NCBI GenBank assembly: GCA_021798855.1
Contig: JAJZBP010000038.1
Coordinates: 1 to 12,606 of the forward strand
Direction of reading: 5' to 3'
From: Bacillota bacterium
GTDB taxonomy: Bacteria > Bacillota > Sulfobacillia > JAJZIM01 > JAJZBP01
DNA: 12,606 bases
In this document: in pieces, positions 1-6,381 of the stretch
Layout: each line of letters opens with the position of its first letter
Position numbering within the stretch: position 1 is the stretch's first letter
Position numbers and translations under genes: made by a program
Notes under the pieces: generated by a model
The model's input: only the letters and a program-made list of their open reading frames with translations
Told to the model about the DNA's origin: nothing
Databases searched by the model: none

Positions 1-246
1 ATCTAGGAGGAACTCCCGGTATGACCCGGTGCGCCAGCGAGCCGCCCCAGCAACCACCACGGCTCCGCCCAAGGAGAGGATTATCCCGGTAACCAAGAAA
101 CTGGCCCATCCTTCCCCCTTATTTACAAAGGCGGCAGCCACCTCGGCACCGGAAACCAATCCGATCCCAAGCACCGAACCCACATAGGCCAACCCCACCG
201 TAATTGGTGGGACCGTCCCTTGCCCCCCTTCACCCGTTCCCCCCAC
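1..246 (-). CDS. YkvI-like integral membrane protein (N-terminal part, runs off left edge)
   Basis: Reading the minus strand from a GTG at 246 gives an open frame of 82 codons to the window edge. It has two hydrophobic segments. The first contains YVGSVLGIGLVSGAEV, close to the YIGTVVGAGFASGQEI-type motif that opens YkvI-family proteins (uncharacterised membrane proteins of the APC/LeuT-like fold). The second, TGIILSLGGAVVVAGAARW, is followed by a basic SYREFLLD stretch that also fits that family. The substrate is unknown. The GTG was chosen because an AGGGGTGG-like ribosome site lies just upstream and an in-frame TGA precedes it; no ATG is available. The gene is divergent from yyaC. The family call rests on motif memory over the first fifth of the protein only; another transporter of the same fold is possible. 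Confidence 0.6.
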   Translation of the reverse strand, partial: MGGTGEGGQGTVPPITVGLAYVGSVLGIGLVSGAEVAAAFVNKGEGWASFLVTGIILSLGGAVVVAGAARWRTGSYREFLLD

Positions 247-270
247 CTTACCACCCCTTAACGGCAGTTC

Positions 271-390
271 TCAATGGTAGAGGTTATGTATAAGGGACGC
301 CGTTTCTTCATAAAATTGGGCCATGGATGATTCCGGCCAGTTCAGTTGTTCCCCTCGCTCAACTTTCCATCCCGGTTTTAGCGCCGTCAT
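271..390 (-). CDS. Possible small ORF upstream of the YkvI-like gene
   Basis: A minus-strand ATG at 390 opens a 39-codon frame (MTALKPGWKVERGEQLNW...) ending in TGA at 271, 24 bases before the GTG of the YkvI-like gene. The codons look ordinary for the window and the composition is not low-complexity. A longer version of the frame continues up to 675 but would overlap the 5' end of yyaC on the other strand, so only the short form is proposed. The ribosome site is weak (GGTGG). I recognise no family. It may be a real leader or small protein co-transcribed with the membrane gene, or chance. Confidence 0.25.
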   Translation of the reverse strand: MTALKPGWKVERGEQLNWPESSMAQFYEETASLIHNLYH

Positions 391-466
391 CCGCGTTCCA
401 CCCACCCTTCGACCCGTGGTCGACCCGAAACCGCACGCTACATTTCGCCGTCGTTGAGGGCGTTTT

Positions 467-472
467 AGGAGG
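467..472 (+). promoter_or_regulatory. Ribosome binding site that fixes the yyaC start
   Basis: A perfect AGGAGG lies 11 bases before ATG 484 and only 2 bases before TTG 475. The spacing argues for the ATG. Confidence 0.6.
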
Positions 473-483
473 TTTTGCACCGA

Positions 484-1194
484 ATGGGGGATGCTCACCC
501 CGAATGCCGGGAGAATCACGATCAGCCGACCAACGACGAGGAACGAACCGCACGTCGGTTTTACGGAGTTCCGACCCTGCCCCTGCTGGAAGGCGGGGCG
601 CCGCCAGACAGGATTCAAGGGAGCGTCGTCCCGAACGAAAGGCGTACCCATGTTGACGATCCTCAAGCCCCTCACCTGCTTGCCGGTTTCTTACACCGGG
701 AGTTCTCCCGGCTACCCGGAGCCTCCAGGTTGGAGGTTCTTTGCATCGGCACAGACCGCTCCACCGGCGATTCCCTGGGCCCGTTGGTGGGGACCATTTT
801 GGGGGATTGGCCGGCGCCGGGATTTTGTGTCCGCGGAACCCTTGAAAACCCGGTACATGCCACCAACCTGTCCCAATCTCTGGCTGCCCTGCAGAATAAC
901 TACCCGCCCCCCCTGGTGATCGCTGTCGACGCCTGCCTGGGGCGTTTGGACAACGTGGGCTCGATTACGGCCGGGCACGGACCCCTTCGTCCGGGAGCCG
1001 GGGTCAACAAGAACCTGCCCGAAGCGGGAGACCTGCACATCGTGGGAACGGTCAACGTGGGCGGATTTATGGAATATTTCGTTCTTCAAAATACTCGCCT
1101 GAATCTGGTCTTGCGCATGGCCCGGATCATCGCTTTCGCCCTGCAGGACGCTTGGACAAGATCCCAACAATCCAGATCCGCGTCCTATTCTTAG
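484..1194 (+). CDS. yyaC: Spore protein YyaC (DUF1256 family, GPR-protease-like fold)
   Basis: The gene encodes 236 residues. The core is a near-textbook YyaC: CIGTDRSTGDSLGPLVG starts at about residue 87, followed by VDACLG, then PGAGVNKNLPEAGDLHI, then VNVGGFMEYFVLQNTRL. The family is restricted to endospore formers, is related in fold to the germination protease GPR, and has no settled substrate. In Bacillus subtilis yyaC sits beside spo0J (parB), so its presence here is the expected oriC-left neighbourhood, although it now faces the bactofilin gene convergently. The first 60 or so residues have no counterpart in the Bacillus protein, which begins about 30 residues before the CIGTDRS motif. 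No in-frame ATG, GTG or TTG lies between 484 and the core except a TTG directly at the core, so the extension is probably real. The C-terminal tail (about 20 residues after the core) is polar. Confidence 0.88.
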   Translation: MGDAHPECRENHDQPTNDEERTARRFYGVPTLPLLEGGAPPDRIQGSVVPNERRTHVDDPQAPHLLAGFLHREFSRLPGASRLEVLCIGTDRSTGDSLGPLVGTILGDWPAPGFCVRGTLENPVHATNLSQSLAALQNNYPPPLVIAVDACLGRLDNVGSITAGHGPLRPGAGVNKNLPEAGDLHIVGTVNVGGFMEYFVLQNTRLNLVLRMARIIAFALQDAWTRSQQSRSASYS

Positions 1195-1626
1195 GCAATC
1201 GCCGGCAAACTTTCGTCGTTCGTGGATGACGGATGAGATCGCAAACCGGCGTTCCCTTGGAGCGAGGAGGGGAAACGGCCCGCACTCCGGCAGCACATGG
1301 AGACACGCTCCCGGCTCGACGGAGCCCGGCTGTTTACCGTCTCGAACGGCCATATGCCTCCTCCCCAAAGGCAAACCTCTACCAACAGACCCTGGGAACC
1401 GGAGGCAAAGCCTTCCCTGGCCACCGTTTTAGGGCTGCGACCGGCGCGAAATCTATACGCAACACCCGGACATCCCCTTAGCCATCAGAGAAGCACGGTC
1501 CGAGGCGATGATGCCCTCGGTTCGATGGATTCGTCCGGTGGTTTTTCCCGTCGAGCACGGGTAACTCCGCCCGGGTTGCTTGGTTTATTTCCCGGGAAAT
1601 AGTTGGCGCACCACGCAACCATTGCT
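1195..1626. other. Convergent intergenic region between yyaC and the bactofilin gene
   Basis: This 432-bp stretch has no gene I would defend. A plus-strand frame at 1297-1602 is open for 101 codons, but it lacks a ribosome site, is proline-rich and matches nothing I recognise. No hairpin plus T-run terminator was found for either converging gene. The only clear element is the Noc-binding palindrome at 1586-1601. Confidence 0.6.
1586..1601. promoter_or_regulatory. Noc-binding site (NBS), perfect palindrome
   Basis: The 16 bases TATTTCCCGGGAAATA are a perfect inverted repeat. Positions 1587-1600 equal the published Noc consensus ATTTCCCGGGAAAT described for Bacillus subtilis nucleoid occlusion. 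Noc dimers load here, then bind CTP and spread, recruiting DNA to the membrane and blocking FtsZ assembly over the nucleoid. A noc gene lies 4 kb away in the same window, which makes a chance match unlikely. The site is 25 bases past the bactofilin stop codon, in non-coding DNA. I found no second copy in the window. Confidence 0.88.
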
Positions 1627-2040
1627 TCAACTTTCACCAAGCGGGGCCGGCCGATCCCAGGCAGGAACCTCGACCGCCGCGGCCATGTGGCAGGCTCCAT
1701 CGAAACTGGCACCCGGGGCAACCGCCAGTTTCCCCACCGTCACATCGCCGTGCAGACGAGCTCCGTTCAAGAGTTCCAGGGTGCCTTCGGCGACCACATT
1801 CCCGGTTATTTCCCCCGCCACCGTCGCATTGCGGGCTTTGATTCCGGCGTTCACCCGTCCTCCCTCACCAACAAAAAGGTCACCTTCCGCTGCTATTTCC
1901 CCTTCGACCTGTCCGTCCACCCTCAATGAACCGCGAGCCCGGATCGAACCCTGTATACAACAGTCACCGCCGATCAGCGTGTCAATTTTCTCCCCACCGA
2001 ATTCGTTTTCTTTCCCGACATCGCCTTTCCGTCTGAACAT
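1627..2040 (-). CDS. Bactofilin (polymer-forming cytoskeletal protein, PF04519)
   Basis: The gene encodes 137 residues. A short basic N-terminus (MFRRKGDVGKEN) precedes the typical bactofilin beta-helix: repeated six- to eight-residue rungs rich in G, V and alternating hydrophobics, such as GSIRARGSLRVDGQVEGEI, AGEITGNVVAEGTLELL and ARLHGDVTVGKLAV, to about residue 120, then a short tail. Bactofilins polymerise without nucleotide into filaments at the inner face of the membrane and position cell-wall enzymes or chromosome-segregation factors. The ATG at 2040 was chosen because a G-rich GAAAGGGGGGGCGG ribosome site precedes it; a TTG at 2094 would add 18 basic residues and overlap the upstream gene, but lacks such a site. 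The gene follows the M23-like gene, a pairing known from several phyla, and appears to be last in its operon. Confidence 0.9.
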   Translation of the reverse strand: MFRRKGDVGKENEFGGEKIDTLIGGDCCIQGSIRARGSLRVDGQVEGEIAAEGDLFVGEGGRVNAGIKARNATVAGEITGNVVAEGTLELLNGARLHGDVTVGKLAVAPGASFDGACHMAAAVEVPAWDRPAPLGES

Positions 2041-2083
2041 GCCATGCCGCCCCCCCTTTCGTATCGTCCGTTTCCGTCCCCGG

Positions 2084-3085
2084 TCAGGATCCAACGCCGG
2101 CGCTGTTCAGGCTCAGCGCCAGCCCCAAGTAGGGTGCCGGGTTTACCGGCCTCCCGTATAGGAATATTTGGTAGTATACATGGGGTCCGGTGGACCATCC
2201 CGAATCCCCCACGTAGGCTACGATCTCCCCCCGATGTATCCATTCCCCTTGGTGGACCCGGAAGCGGGAGAGGTGGGAATACAAAGAGGAATACCCATAG
2301 CCGTCATCCACAATCACCACCCGCCCATAGCCGGTTTGCCAACCGACGAATTGTACCTGCCCCGACCCGGTGGCCCTGAGGGGCGTACCGTAGGAAAGAG
2401 CAATATCCACCCCTTCATGGAACTCTCGGGTATCAAAAACCGGATTGATTCGCCAGCCGAACGGCGAACTGATCCGCCCATAGGCGGGCCAGCCCTGGGG
2501 CACTGCCCGTAGAAACCCGTTCTCCTCCCTAACCGCTCGTTGCAACGCAGCCACCCGAACCTCCTCGCCGGGAAGCTGCCGCCGCAATAATTCAAGCCGG
2601 GTGCGGGTGGCCACCGCCAGTCGTTCGCCGCGTTGAATCCCTCCACGATTGGAAAGAGCGTGTCCCGGTTGAAAGGATACGGGATTTCCCGGAACGCGGT
2701 TCGCTTTCCGCCCCACCAGTCGGCGCACTTCCCGATCCATGGTGCGAATACGTTCCATCTCCCGGTTGATGGCCGCCGTTTCCCCGTAGAGCTTGGCCAT
2801 CTGTGACGCTTCCTGCAGGTTAATTCGACGCAGGGCCGCGTCTTGGGCCAGCCGTCCCACCAGCAGTCCGTAGGAAACAAACACCCCAAGAACAAGCAAC
2901 ACAATGCCTATCGCCACACCTCCGGCGGCCATGGCCATCCATCGGGGAAACGAAAAACGAAGCATCCCCCGGGCCGAATGGGGAATAACGAGAAGGGTGA
3001 AGGTCCCCTCCCGGCGCAAGCGTCCCCATAGCCCCCGCAGGCCTTGGCTTATCGCGGGAAGCTTCTTTGAGAAATCAAACTTCAC
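2084..3085 (-). CDS. Membrane-anchored M23/LytM-domain protein, probably catalytically inactive
   Basis: The gene encodes 333 residues. A basic cytoplasmic segment includes TLLVIPHSARGMLRFSFPRW (about 30-49), common in clostridial M23 membrane proteins. A transmembrane helix follows at about 51-76, then a charged, probably coiled-coil stretch (80-125), a linker, and a LytM domain from about 205 to 320. Active M23 enzymes are zinc endopeptidases that cut peptidoglycan cross-bridges outside the membrane. Here the HxxxD pair (H223, D227) and the middle His (H271) are present, but the final HxH reads HVY: H302 is kept and the zinc ligand is Y304 (codon TAC at 2176-2174, one transition from CAC). 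The domain therefore probably cannot hold zinc normally and may act by binding, as in other degenerate LytM proteins. The GTG start has AAAGGTG upstream. It lies 73 bases after DUF4446 and 43 before the bactofilin gene. Confidence 0.88.
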   Translation of the reverse strand: MKFDFSKKLPAISQGLRGLWGRLRREGTFTLLVIPHSARGMLRFSFPRWMAMAAGGVAIGIVLLVLGVFVSYGLLVGRLAQDAALRRINLQEASQMAKLYGETAAINREMERIRTMDREVRRLVGRKANRVPGNPVSFQPGHALSNRGGIQRGERLAVATRTRLELLRRQLPGEEVRVAALQRAVREENGFLRAVPQGWPAYGRISSPFGWRINPVFDTREFHEGVDIALSYGTPLRATGSGQVQFVGWQTGYGRVVIVDDGYGYSSLYSHLSRFRVHQGEWIHRGEIVAYVGDSGWSTGPHVYYQIFLYGRPVNPAPYLGLALSLNSAGVGS

Positions 3086-3114
3086 AAATTCACCTTTCCC
3101 AATTCCGAAGCGGA

Positions 3115-3141
3115 AATATACCTTTCGCTACAATCGGGCAA
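3115..3141 (-). promoter_or_regulatory. Possible weak promoter ahead of the M23-bactofilin pair
   Basis: On the minus strand TTGCCC (3141-3136) and TATATT (3120-3115) are 15 bases apart in the gap between DUF4446 and the M23-like gene. Both hexamers resemble a vegetative promoter, but the spacing is short of the usual 17. A small hairpin (TTCCG-CTT-CGGAA, 3115-3103) overlaps it. Confidence 0.25.
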
Positions 3142-3158
3142 TTCCCTGCATCCCCCCC

Positions 3159-3695
3159 TCATTTTCCCGGATTTTTCACTTCACTTTTTTCGGCCAGCGC
3201 CGTGGCAATGGCCTTGATTTCCTCACCGCTCAAAGGATACGCGGAACGCCCGGCGGTCACCGGCTTCGCAAAAACACGCGCCTCTTCCCTCCCGTAGAGG
3301 CTGGTCAGAACCACGCCGCCGCCCGTCTCGTCCAGGAGGGCCATGGCGAAGCTCATCTCACCACCGGTATCCGGAAAGGCGTTGAACCGGACCAACCCAA
3401 CCCGCTGTAAACTTCTCCCCATTTTCCCTTTTGCAATGGCCAGTTCACCGGCCAGCGCCTCATACCGACCCAAAAGCTCATGCAGATTTCGGTGTACGGC
3501 CGAAATCGTCTCCTCCAGGCTCTCGGCGCCGGCGTCCGTGCCCAACAACCGTTCAAAGCGTTTCCGAATTTCCCGTAAGCGGCCGGCCTGATACACCAAG
3601 GCAAACAGCACCACCAGAAATAGGACTCCAAGTCCCCCGAGGATATACAACAGATTGTATTGCAAGACGGCGTTAATACCCGTATAGTTCCCCAC
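3159..3695 (-). CDS. DUF4446 family protein
   Basis: The gene encodes 178 residues. It has one N-terminal transmembrane helix (about 12-33, YILGGLGVLFLVVLFALVYQ), a charged probable coiled coil (35-90), and the diagnostic C-terminal domain with VGLVRFNAFPDTGGEMSFA, VVLTSLYGREEARVFAKPV and a closing YPLSGEEIKAIA. The family is known mainly from Clostridia, often next to parB, and has no established function; the topology suggests a bitopic membrane protein. An upstream ATG at 3890 would add 65 residues beginning MFHVER, but that is the translated parS site and the extra segment does not look like the family. The GTG at 3695 has a strong GGGAGG six bases upstream and gives the usual family length. 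It follows parB after the parS gap and is likely in the same operon. Confidence 0.85.
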   Translation of the reverse strand: MGNYTGINAVLQYNLLYILGGLGVLFLVVLFALVYQAGRLREIRKRFERLLGTDAGAESLEETISAVHRNLHELLGRYEALAGELAIAKGKMGRSLQRVGLVRFNAFPDTGGEMSFAMALLDETGGGVVLTSLYGREEARVFAKPVTAGRSAYPLSGEEIKAIATALAEKSEVKNPGK

Positions 3696-3873
3696 CCTTG
3701 TCCTCCCGCTCCCTTTATCGTTTGGTTTTCCGAGCATCCCCCGGCCCATCGAGGCCGCAACGCGCGCAATGCCCGTCCGAGATCCGGGTGTATATTCCAC
3801 CGCCGGCTCCATGAAACCCTTCCTCCAGTCCTCGTCCGCACCGAGCAGGCGATCTGCGCTGCTGAACCCAAGG

Positions 3874-3889
3874 CGTTCCACGTGGAACA
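3874..3889. promoter_or_regulatory. parS: parS centromere site
   Basis: On the minus strand the bases TGTTCCACGTGGAACG match 15 of 16 positions of the near-universal parS palindrome TGTTCCACGTGGAACA; only the last base differs. It lies 40 bp past the parB stop codon, in the 235-bp gap before DUF4446. ParB loads here, clamps on using CTP and spreads, forming the partition complex moved by ParA. I saw no second copy in the window, though others would be expected elsewhere around the origin. Confidence 0.93.
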
Positions 3890-3930
3890 TTCGGCGCGGA
3901 CGGAGTTCCTCCCCCGCCTTCCGGTGGGCT

Positions 3931-4788
3931 TTAGCTTAAAGCATCCGCAATTCGCTCCAAATCATCCAGGCCAAAAAAGGCGATTTCGATCCGACCCTTG
4001 CCCTTACCGGTAAGCACAACCCGCACCGGCGAACCGAGGTTGATTCGAAGCCGTTCTTCCATGGCAAGTGCCTCCGGTAAAGCGGACACGGTGTGCCTGC
4101 CCACCCCCTTGGGCTTCTTGCGCACTCCGGTGGCCAGAGCCTCGGCCTCTTTAACAGACAGGTTCTCGGCCCCGATTCTCTCCGCCAGCCGCACCCTTTG
4201 CGATCCGGCCTCGATCCCCAGCAGTACCTTGGCGTGTCCCACACTCAACATGCCCCCACTGACCTGCCTCTTGATGCTTTCTTCCAAGTTTAAAAGCCGC
4301 AAAAAGTTTGTTACCTGTGAACGACTGACCCCGATGCGGTTGGCCACCTGCTCTTGGGTCAGTCCGAACTGTTGCATAAGCAGCAGGTAGGCATTGGCCT
4401 CCTCGAGCGGGTTCAGTTCCTGCCGTTGCAGGTTTTCAATCAGGGCGATCTCCAGCATCCGCCCATCATCAAGCTCCCTCACCACAGCGGGAACGCTCCC
4501 AAGGCCGGCCATTTTGGCCGCCCTAAAACGCCGTTCCCCTGCCACAATCTGAAACCCTTGGCCGACCGGGCGCACCACCAGCGGCTGCAGCACACCGTGC
4601 TCACGGATGGACGCTTCCAATTCCGCCAATTTCTCCGCCGTAAATTCCCTTCTCGGCTGAAAGGGGTTGGGCGTCAGAGACTGTAGCGCGCACTCGACAA
4701 TCCTGGCATCCGCCTCAACCGCCACCTCGGGAATGAGGGCGTCCAGCCCCCTCCCAAGACCCCGGCGCGGACTCTTTTCATGCTTCAT
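3931..4788 (-). CDS. parB: Chromosome partitioning protein ParB (Spo0J)
   Basis: The gene encodes 285 residues. The N-terminus carries RRGLGRGLDALIPE (8-21), the motif by which ParB stimulates the ParA ATPase. The CTP-binding core follows, with NPFQPRREF (41-49), EHGVLQPLVVRP, GERRFRA (84-90) and ENLQRQELNPLEEA (118-131). The helix-turn-helix is at about 143-166 (LTQEQVANRIGVSRSQVT), and a C-terminal dimerisation segment closes it (RIEIAFFGLDDLERI). The length is normal for the family. A longer frame opens at 4917 but overlaps parA and lacks homology; ATG 4788 gives the canonical N-terminus, 10 bases after the parA stop, with GGGCGGGA as ribosome site. Its binding site parS lies just downstream. 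The recognition helix (SRSQVTNFLRLL) is of ParB type, differing from that of Noc in this window. Confidence 0.97.
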   Translation of the reverse strand: MKHEKSPRRGLGRGLDALIPEVAVEADARIVECALQSLTPNPFQPRREFTAEKLAELEASIREHGVLQPLVVRPVGQGFQIVAGERRFRAAKMAGLGSVPAVVRELDDGRMLEIALIENLQRQELNPLEEANAYLLLMQQFGLTQEQVANRIGVSRSQVTNFLRLLNLEESIKRQVSGGMLSVGHAKVLLGIEAGSQRVRLAERIGAENLSVKEAEALATGVRKKPKGVGRHTVSALPEALAMEERLRINLGSPVRVVLTGKGKGRIEIAFFGLDDLERIADALS

Positions 4789-4798
4789 CGATCCCGCC

Positions 4799-5563
4799 CT
4801 ATCTGCCACCGGCCAGCACCTCCCTGGCCAATTCCTGATAAACCTCTGCCCCACGCGAGCGGGGATCGTAACGCAGGATGGGCAAACCATGGCTGGGCGC
4901 CTCCGATAGGCGCACATTGCGCGGCACCACGGCGGTATAAACCTTGCCGCGGAAGAATCGCTTGACCTCGTCCACCACCTGAATCGACAGATTCGTTCTG
5001 CTGTCGAACATGGTCAGCAATGCGCCCTCGATGACCAACTTGGGGTTGAGACTCTGGCGAATCCGATTGTAAGTATTCATCAGTTGCGACAGGCCCTCAA
5101 GGGCGTAATACTCGCATTGGATCGGGATCAACAGCGAATCGGCGGCAACCAAGGCGTTTACAGTCAAGAGCCCCAAGGAGGGGGGGCAATCGACGATTAG
5201 AAAATCGTATCTCTCCTTAATCGATTCCAGAGCCTCACGCAACTTCCTCTCCCGATTCTCCAGATAAACCAACTCCACTTCGGCTCCCGCCAAATCAATA
5301 TCGGCCGGGAGCAGGTGCAGGTTCGCCAACGCGGTACACACAACTGCGTCCTTGGCCTCGGCGGCTCCGGTTAAAACCTGATAAATTGACAGATCTAAAT
5401 CTTTTTTATCAACCCCCACCCCTGTGGTCGAATTCCCCTGCGGATCTATGTCCACCAGGAGCGACCTGCTTCCCCCATTGGCCAAGTACGCGGCCAAATT
5501 TACGGAGGTGGTGGTCTTGCCCACCCCCCCCTTCTGATTGGCAACAGCTATGCACCGCCCCAA
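4799..5563 (-). CDS. parA: Chromosome partitioning ATPase ParA (Soj)
   Basis: The gene encodes 254 residues, the usual length for chromosomal Soj. It has the deviant Walker A KGGVGKTTT at residues 11-19, the switch segment DIDPQGNSTTG, Walker B FLIVDCPPSLGLLT, and the conserved C-terminal VRLSEAPSHGLPILRYDPRSRGA. ParA-ATP dimers coat the nucleoid and are released by ParB at parS; in Bacillus, Soj also controls DnaA. The TTG start at 5563 is two bases after the noc stop, and its ribosome site is the ten-G run at the end of noc, so the two genes are translationally coupled. Changes in length of that G run would alter both the Noc C-terminus and ParA initiation. Confidence 0.97.
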   Translation of the reverse strand: MGRCIAVANQKGGVGKTTTSVNLAAYLANGGSRSLLVDIDPQGNSTTGVGVDKKDLDLSIYQVLTGAAEAKDAVVCTALANLHLLPADIDLAGAEVELVYLENRERKLREALESIKERYDFLIVDCPPSLGLLTVNALVAADSLLIPIQCEYYALEGLSQLMNTYNRIRQSLNPKLVIEGALLTMFDSRTNLSIQVVDEVKRFFRGKVYTAVVPRNVRLSEAPSHGLPILRYDPRSRGAEVYQELAREVLAGGR

Positions 5564-5565
5564 GG

Positions 5566-6381
5566 TTATCCCCCCCCCCTCTTATCCTTGGGAATACGCA
5601 CCGACACTTCGAGGAAATCACCCCGATCATATTCGCTGATCGTGGCCGCCACTCCCGCCCCCACCAGGGTCCCCACAGCCTGCCGAAAAGCATTTAAAAA
5701 AATCCGCAAATCCTTGTAGATTCCCACTCGCCTGCCCCTGGTCGCCGAGTTCCGAGACTGCCGGCACCGATCCTCAACCAGTTTTTCAGTCTCCTTGACC
5801 GTCAAGTTCCCCAAACTGATTTCCGCCAACACCCCCTCCTGTTCCTTCGCCCCGTCCAATCGCAGCAGTGCCCTCGCGTGCCTTTCGCTCACGCCGACCT
5901 CCCGCAATCGCGCCCTGATCCGCGGATCGAGCCGCAATAAACGCAATTTGTTGGCCACCGCCGATTGGCTCTTCCCCAGACGCCGGGCAACCTCCTCCTG
6001 GGTCAGGGCAAAAGCCGCCACCAAACGTTGAATACCCTCCGCCTCATCCAGGAAATTCAAATCGGCCCGTTGGAGATTTTCCACCAAAGCAAATACGGCG
6101 GCCTCCTCGTCGCCGATATCCCGCACGATGGCCGGAATCACGGTCATCCCCAACCGCATGCAGGCCCGCCAACGCCGCTCCCCGGCCACCAGCTCGAAAC
6201 CGTCTCCGCAAGACCGCAGGAGAATAGGCTGCAACACCCCATGCTCCCGGATGGACGCGACCAACTCTTCCAACTCCGCGTCGTCCACCTTCTGCCGGGG
6301 TTGGTAGGGATTGGGGCGCACCGCAACGGCCGGCACCTGGCTCAGGACTGGCCCCCCCCCCACCAATTCTCGGACACTCAA
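5566..6381 (-). CDS. noc: Nucleoid occlusion protein Noc (ParB paralogue)
   Basis: The gene encodes 271 residues from TTG 6381, or 276 from GTG 6396. The ParB/Noc core is clear: RPNPYQPRQ, EHGVLQPILLR, GERRWRA, ENLQRADLNFLDEAEGI, and a helix-turn-helix LTQEEVARRLGKSQSAVANK. The GKSQSxxANKLRLL recognition segment is typical of Noc rather than ParB, and the ParA-stimulating LGRGL motif is absent. Noc binds NBS sites, uses CTP to spread, and tethers DNA to the membrane to keep division off the nucleoid. The TTG was preferred because GGGAGG lies 7 bases upstream. The N-terminus is very short and glycine-rich, without the obvious amphipathic membrane helix of Bacillus Noc. A ten-G tract (6361-6352) lies within codons 12-15 of the longer form. 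It is the first gene of the noc-parA-parB block, and an NBS is present at 1586-1601. Confidence 0.9.
   Translation of the reverse strand: MSVRELVGGGPVLSQVPAVAVRPNPYQPRQKVDDAELEELVASIREHGVLQPILLRSCGDGFELVAGERRWRACMRLGMTVIPAIVRDIGDEEAAVFALVENLQRADLNFLDEAEGIQRLVAAFALTQEEVARRLGKSQSAVANKLRLLRLDPRIRARLREVGVSERHARALLRLDGAKEQEGVLAEISLGNLTVKETEKLVEDRCRQSRNSATRGRRVGIYKDLRIFLNAFRQAVGTLVGAGVAATISEYDRGDFLEVSVRIPKDKRGGG

Noticed and set aside
271..675. 134-codon minus-strand frame
   Set aside because: Its first two thirds overlap the yyaC 5' end on the opposite strand and look like a shadow; only the last 39 codons were kept as a weak candidate.
1297..1602. Plus-strand 101-codon frame after yyaC
   Set aside because: No ribosome site, proline-rich, no recognisable motif, and its last codons run through the NBS palindrome.
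3696..3890. N-terminal extension of DUF4446 starting MFHVER
   Set aside because: It is the parS site read as codons, and the extra residues are not family-like. GTG 3695 has a better ribosome site and gives the usual length.
4789..4917. ParB start at 4917
   Set aside because: It overlaps the end of parA and adds residues unlike any ParB; ATG 4788 gives the canonical LGRGLDALI N-terminus.
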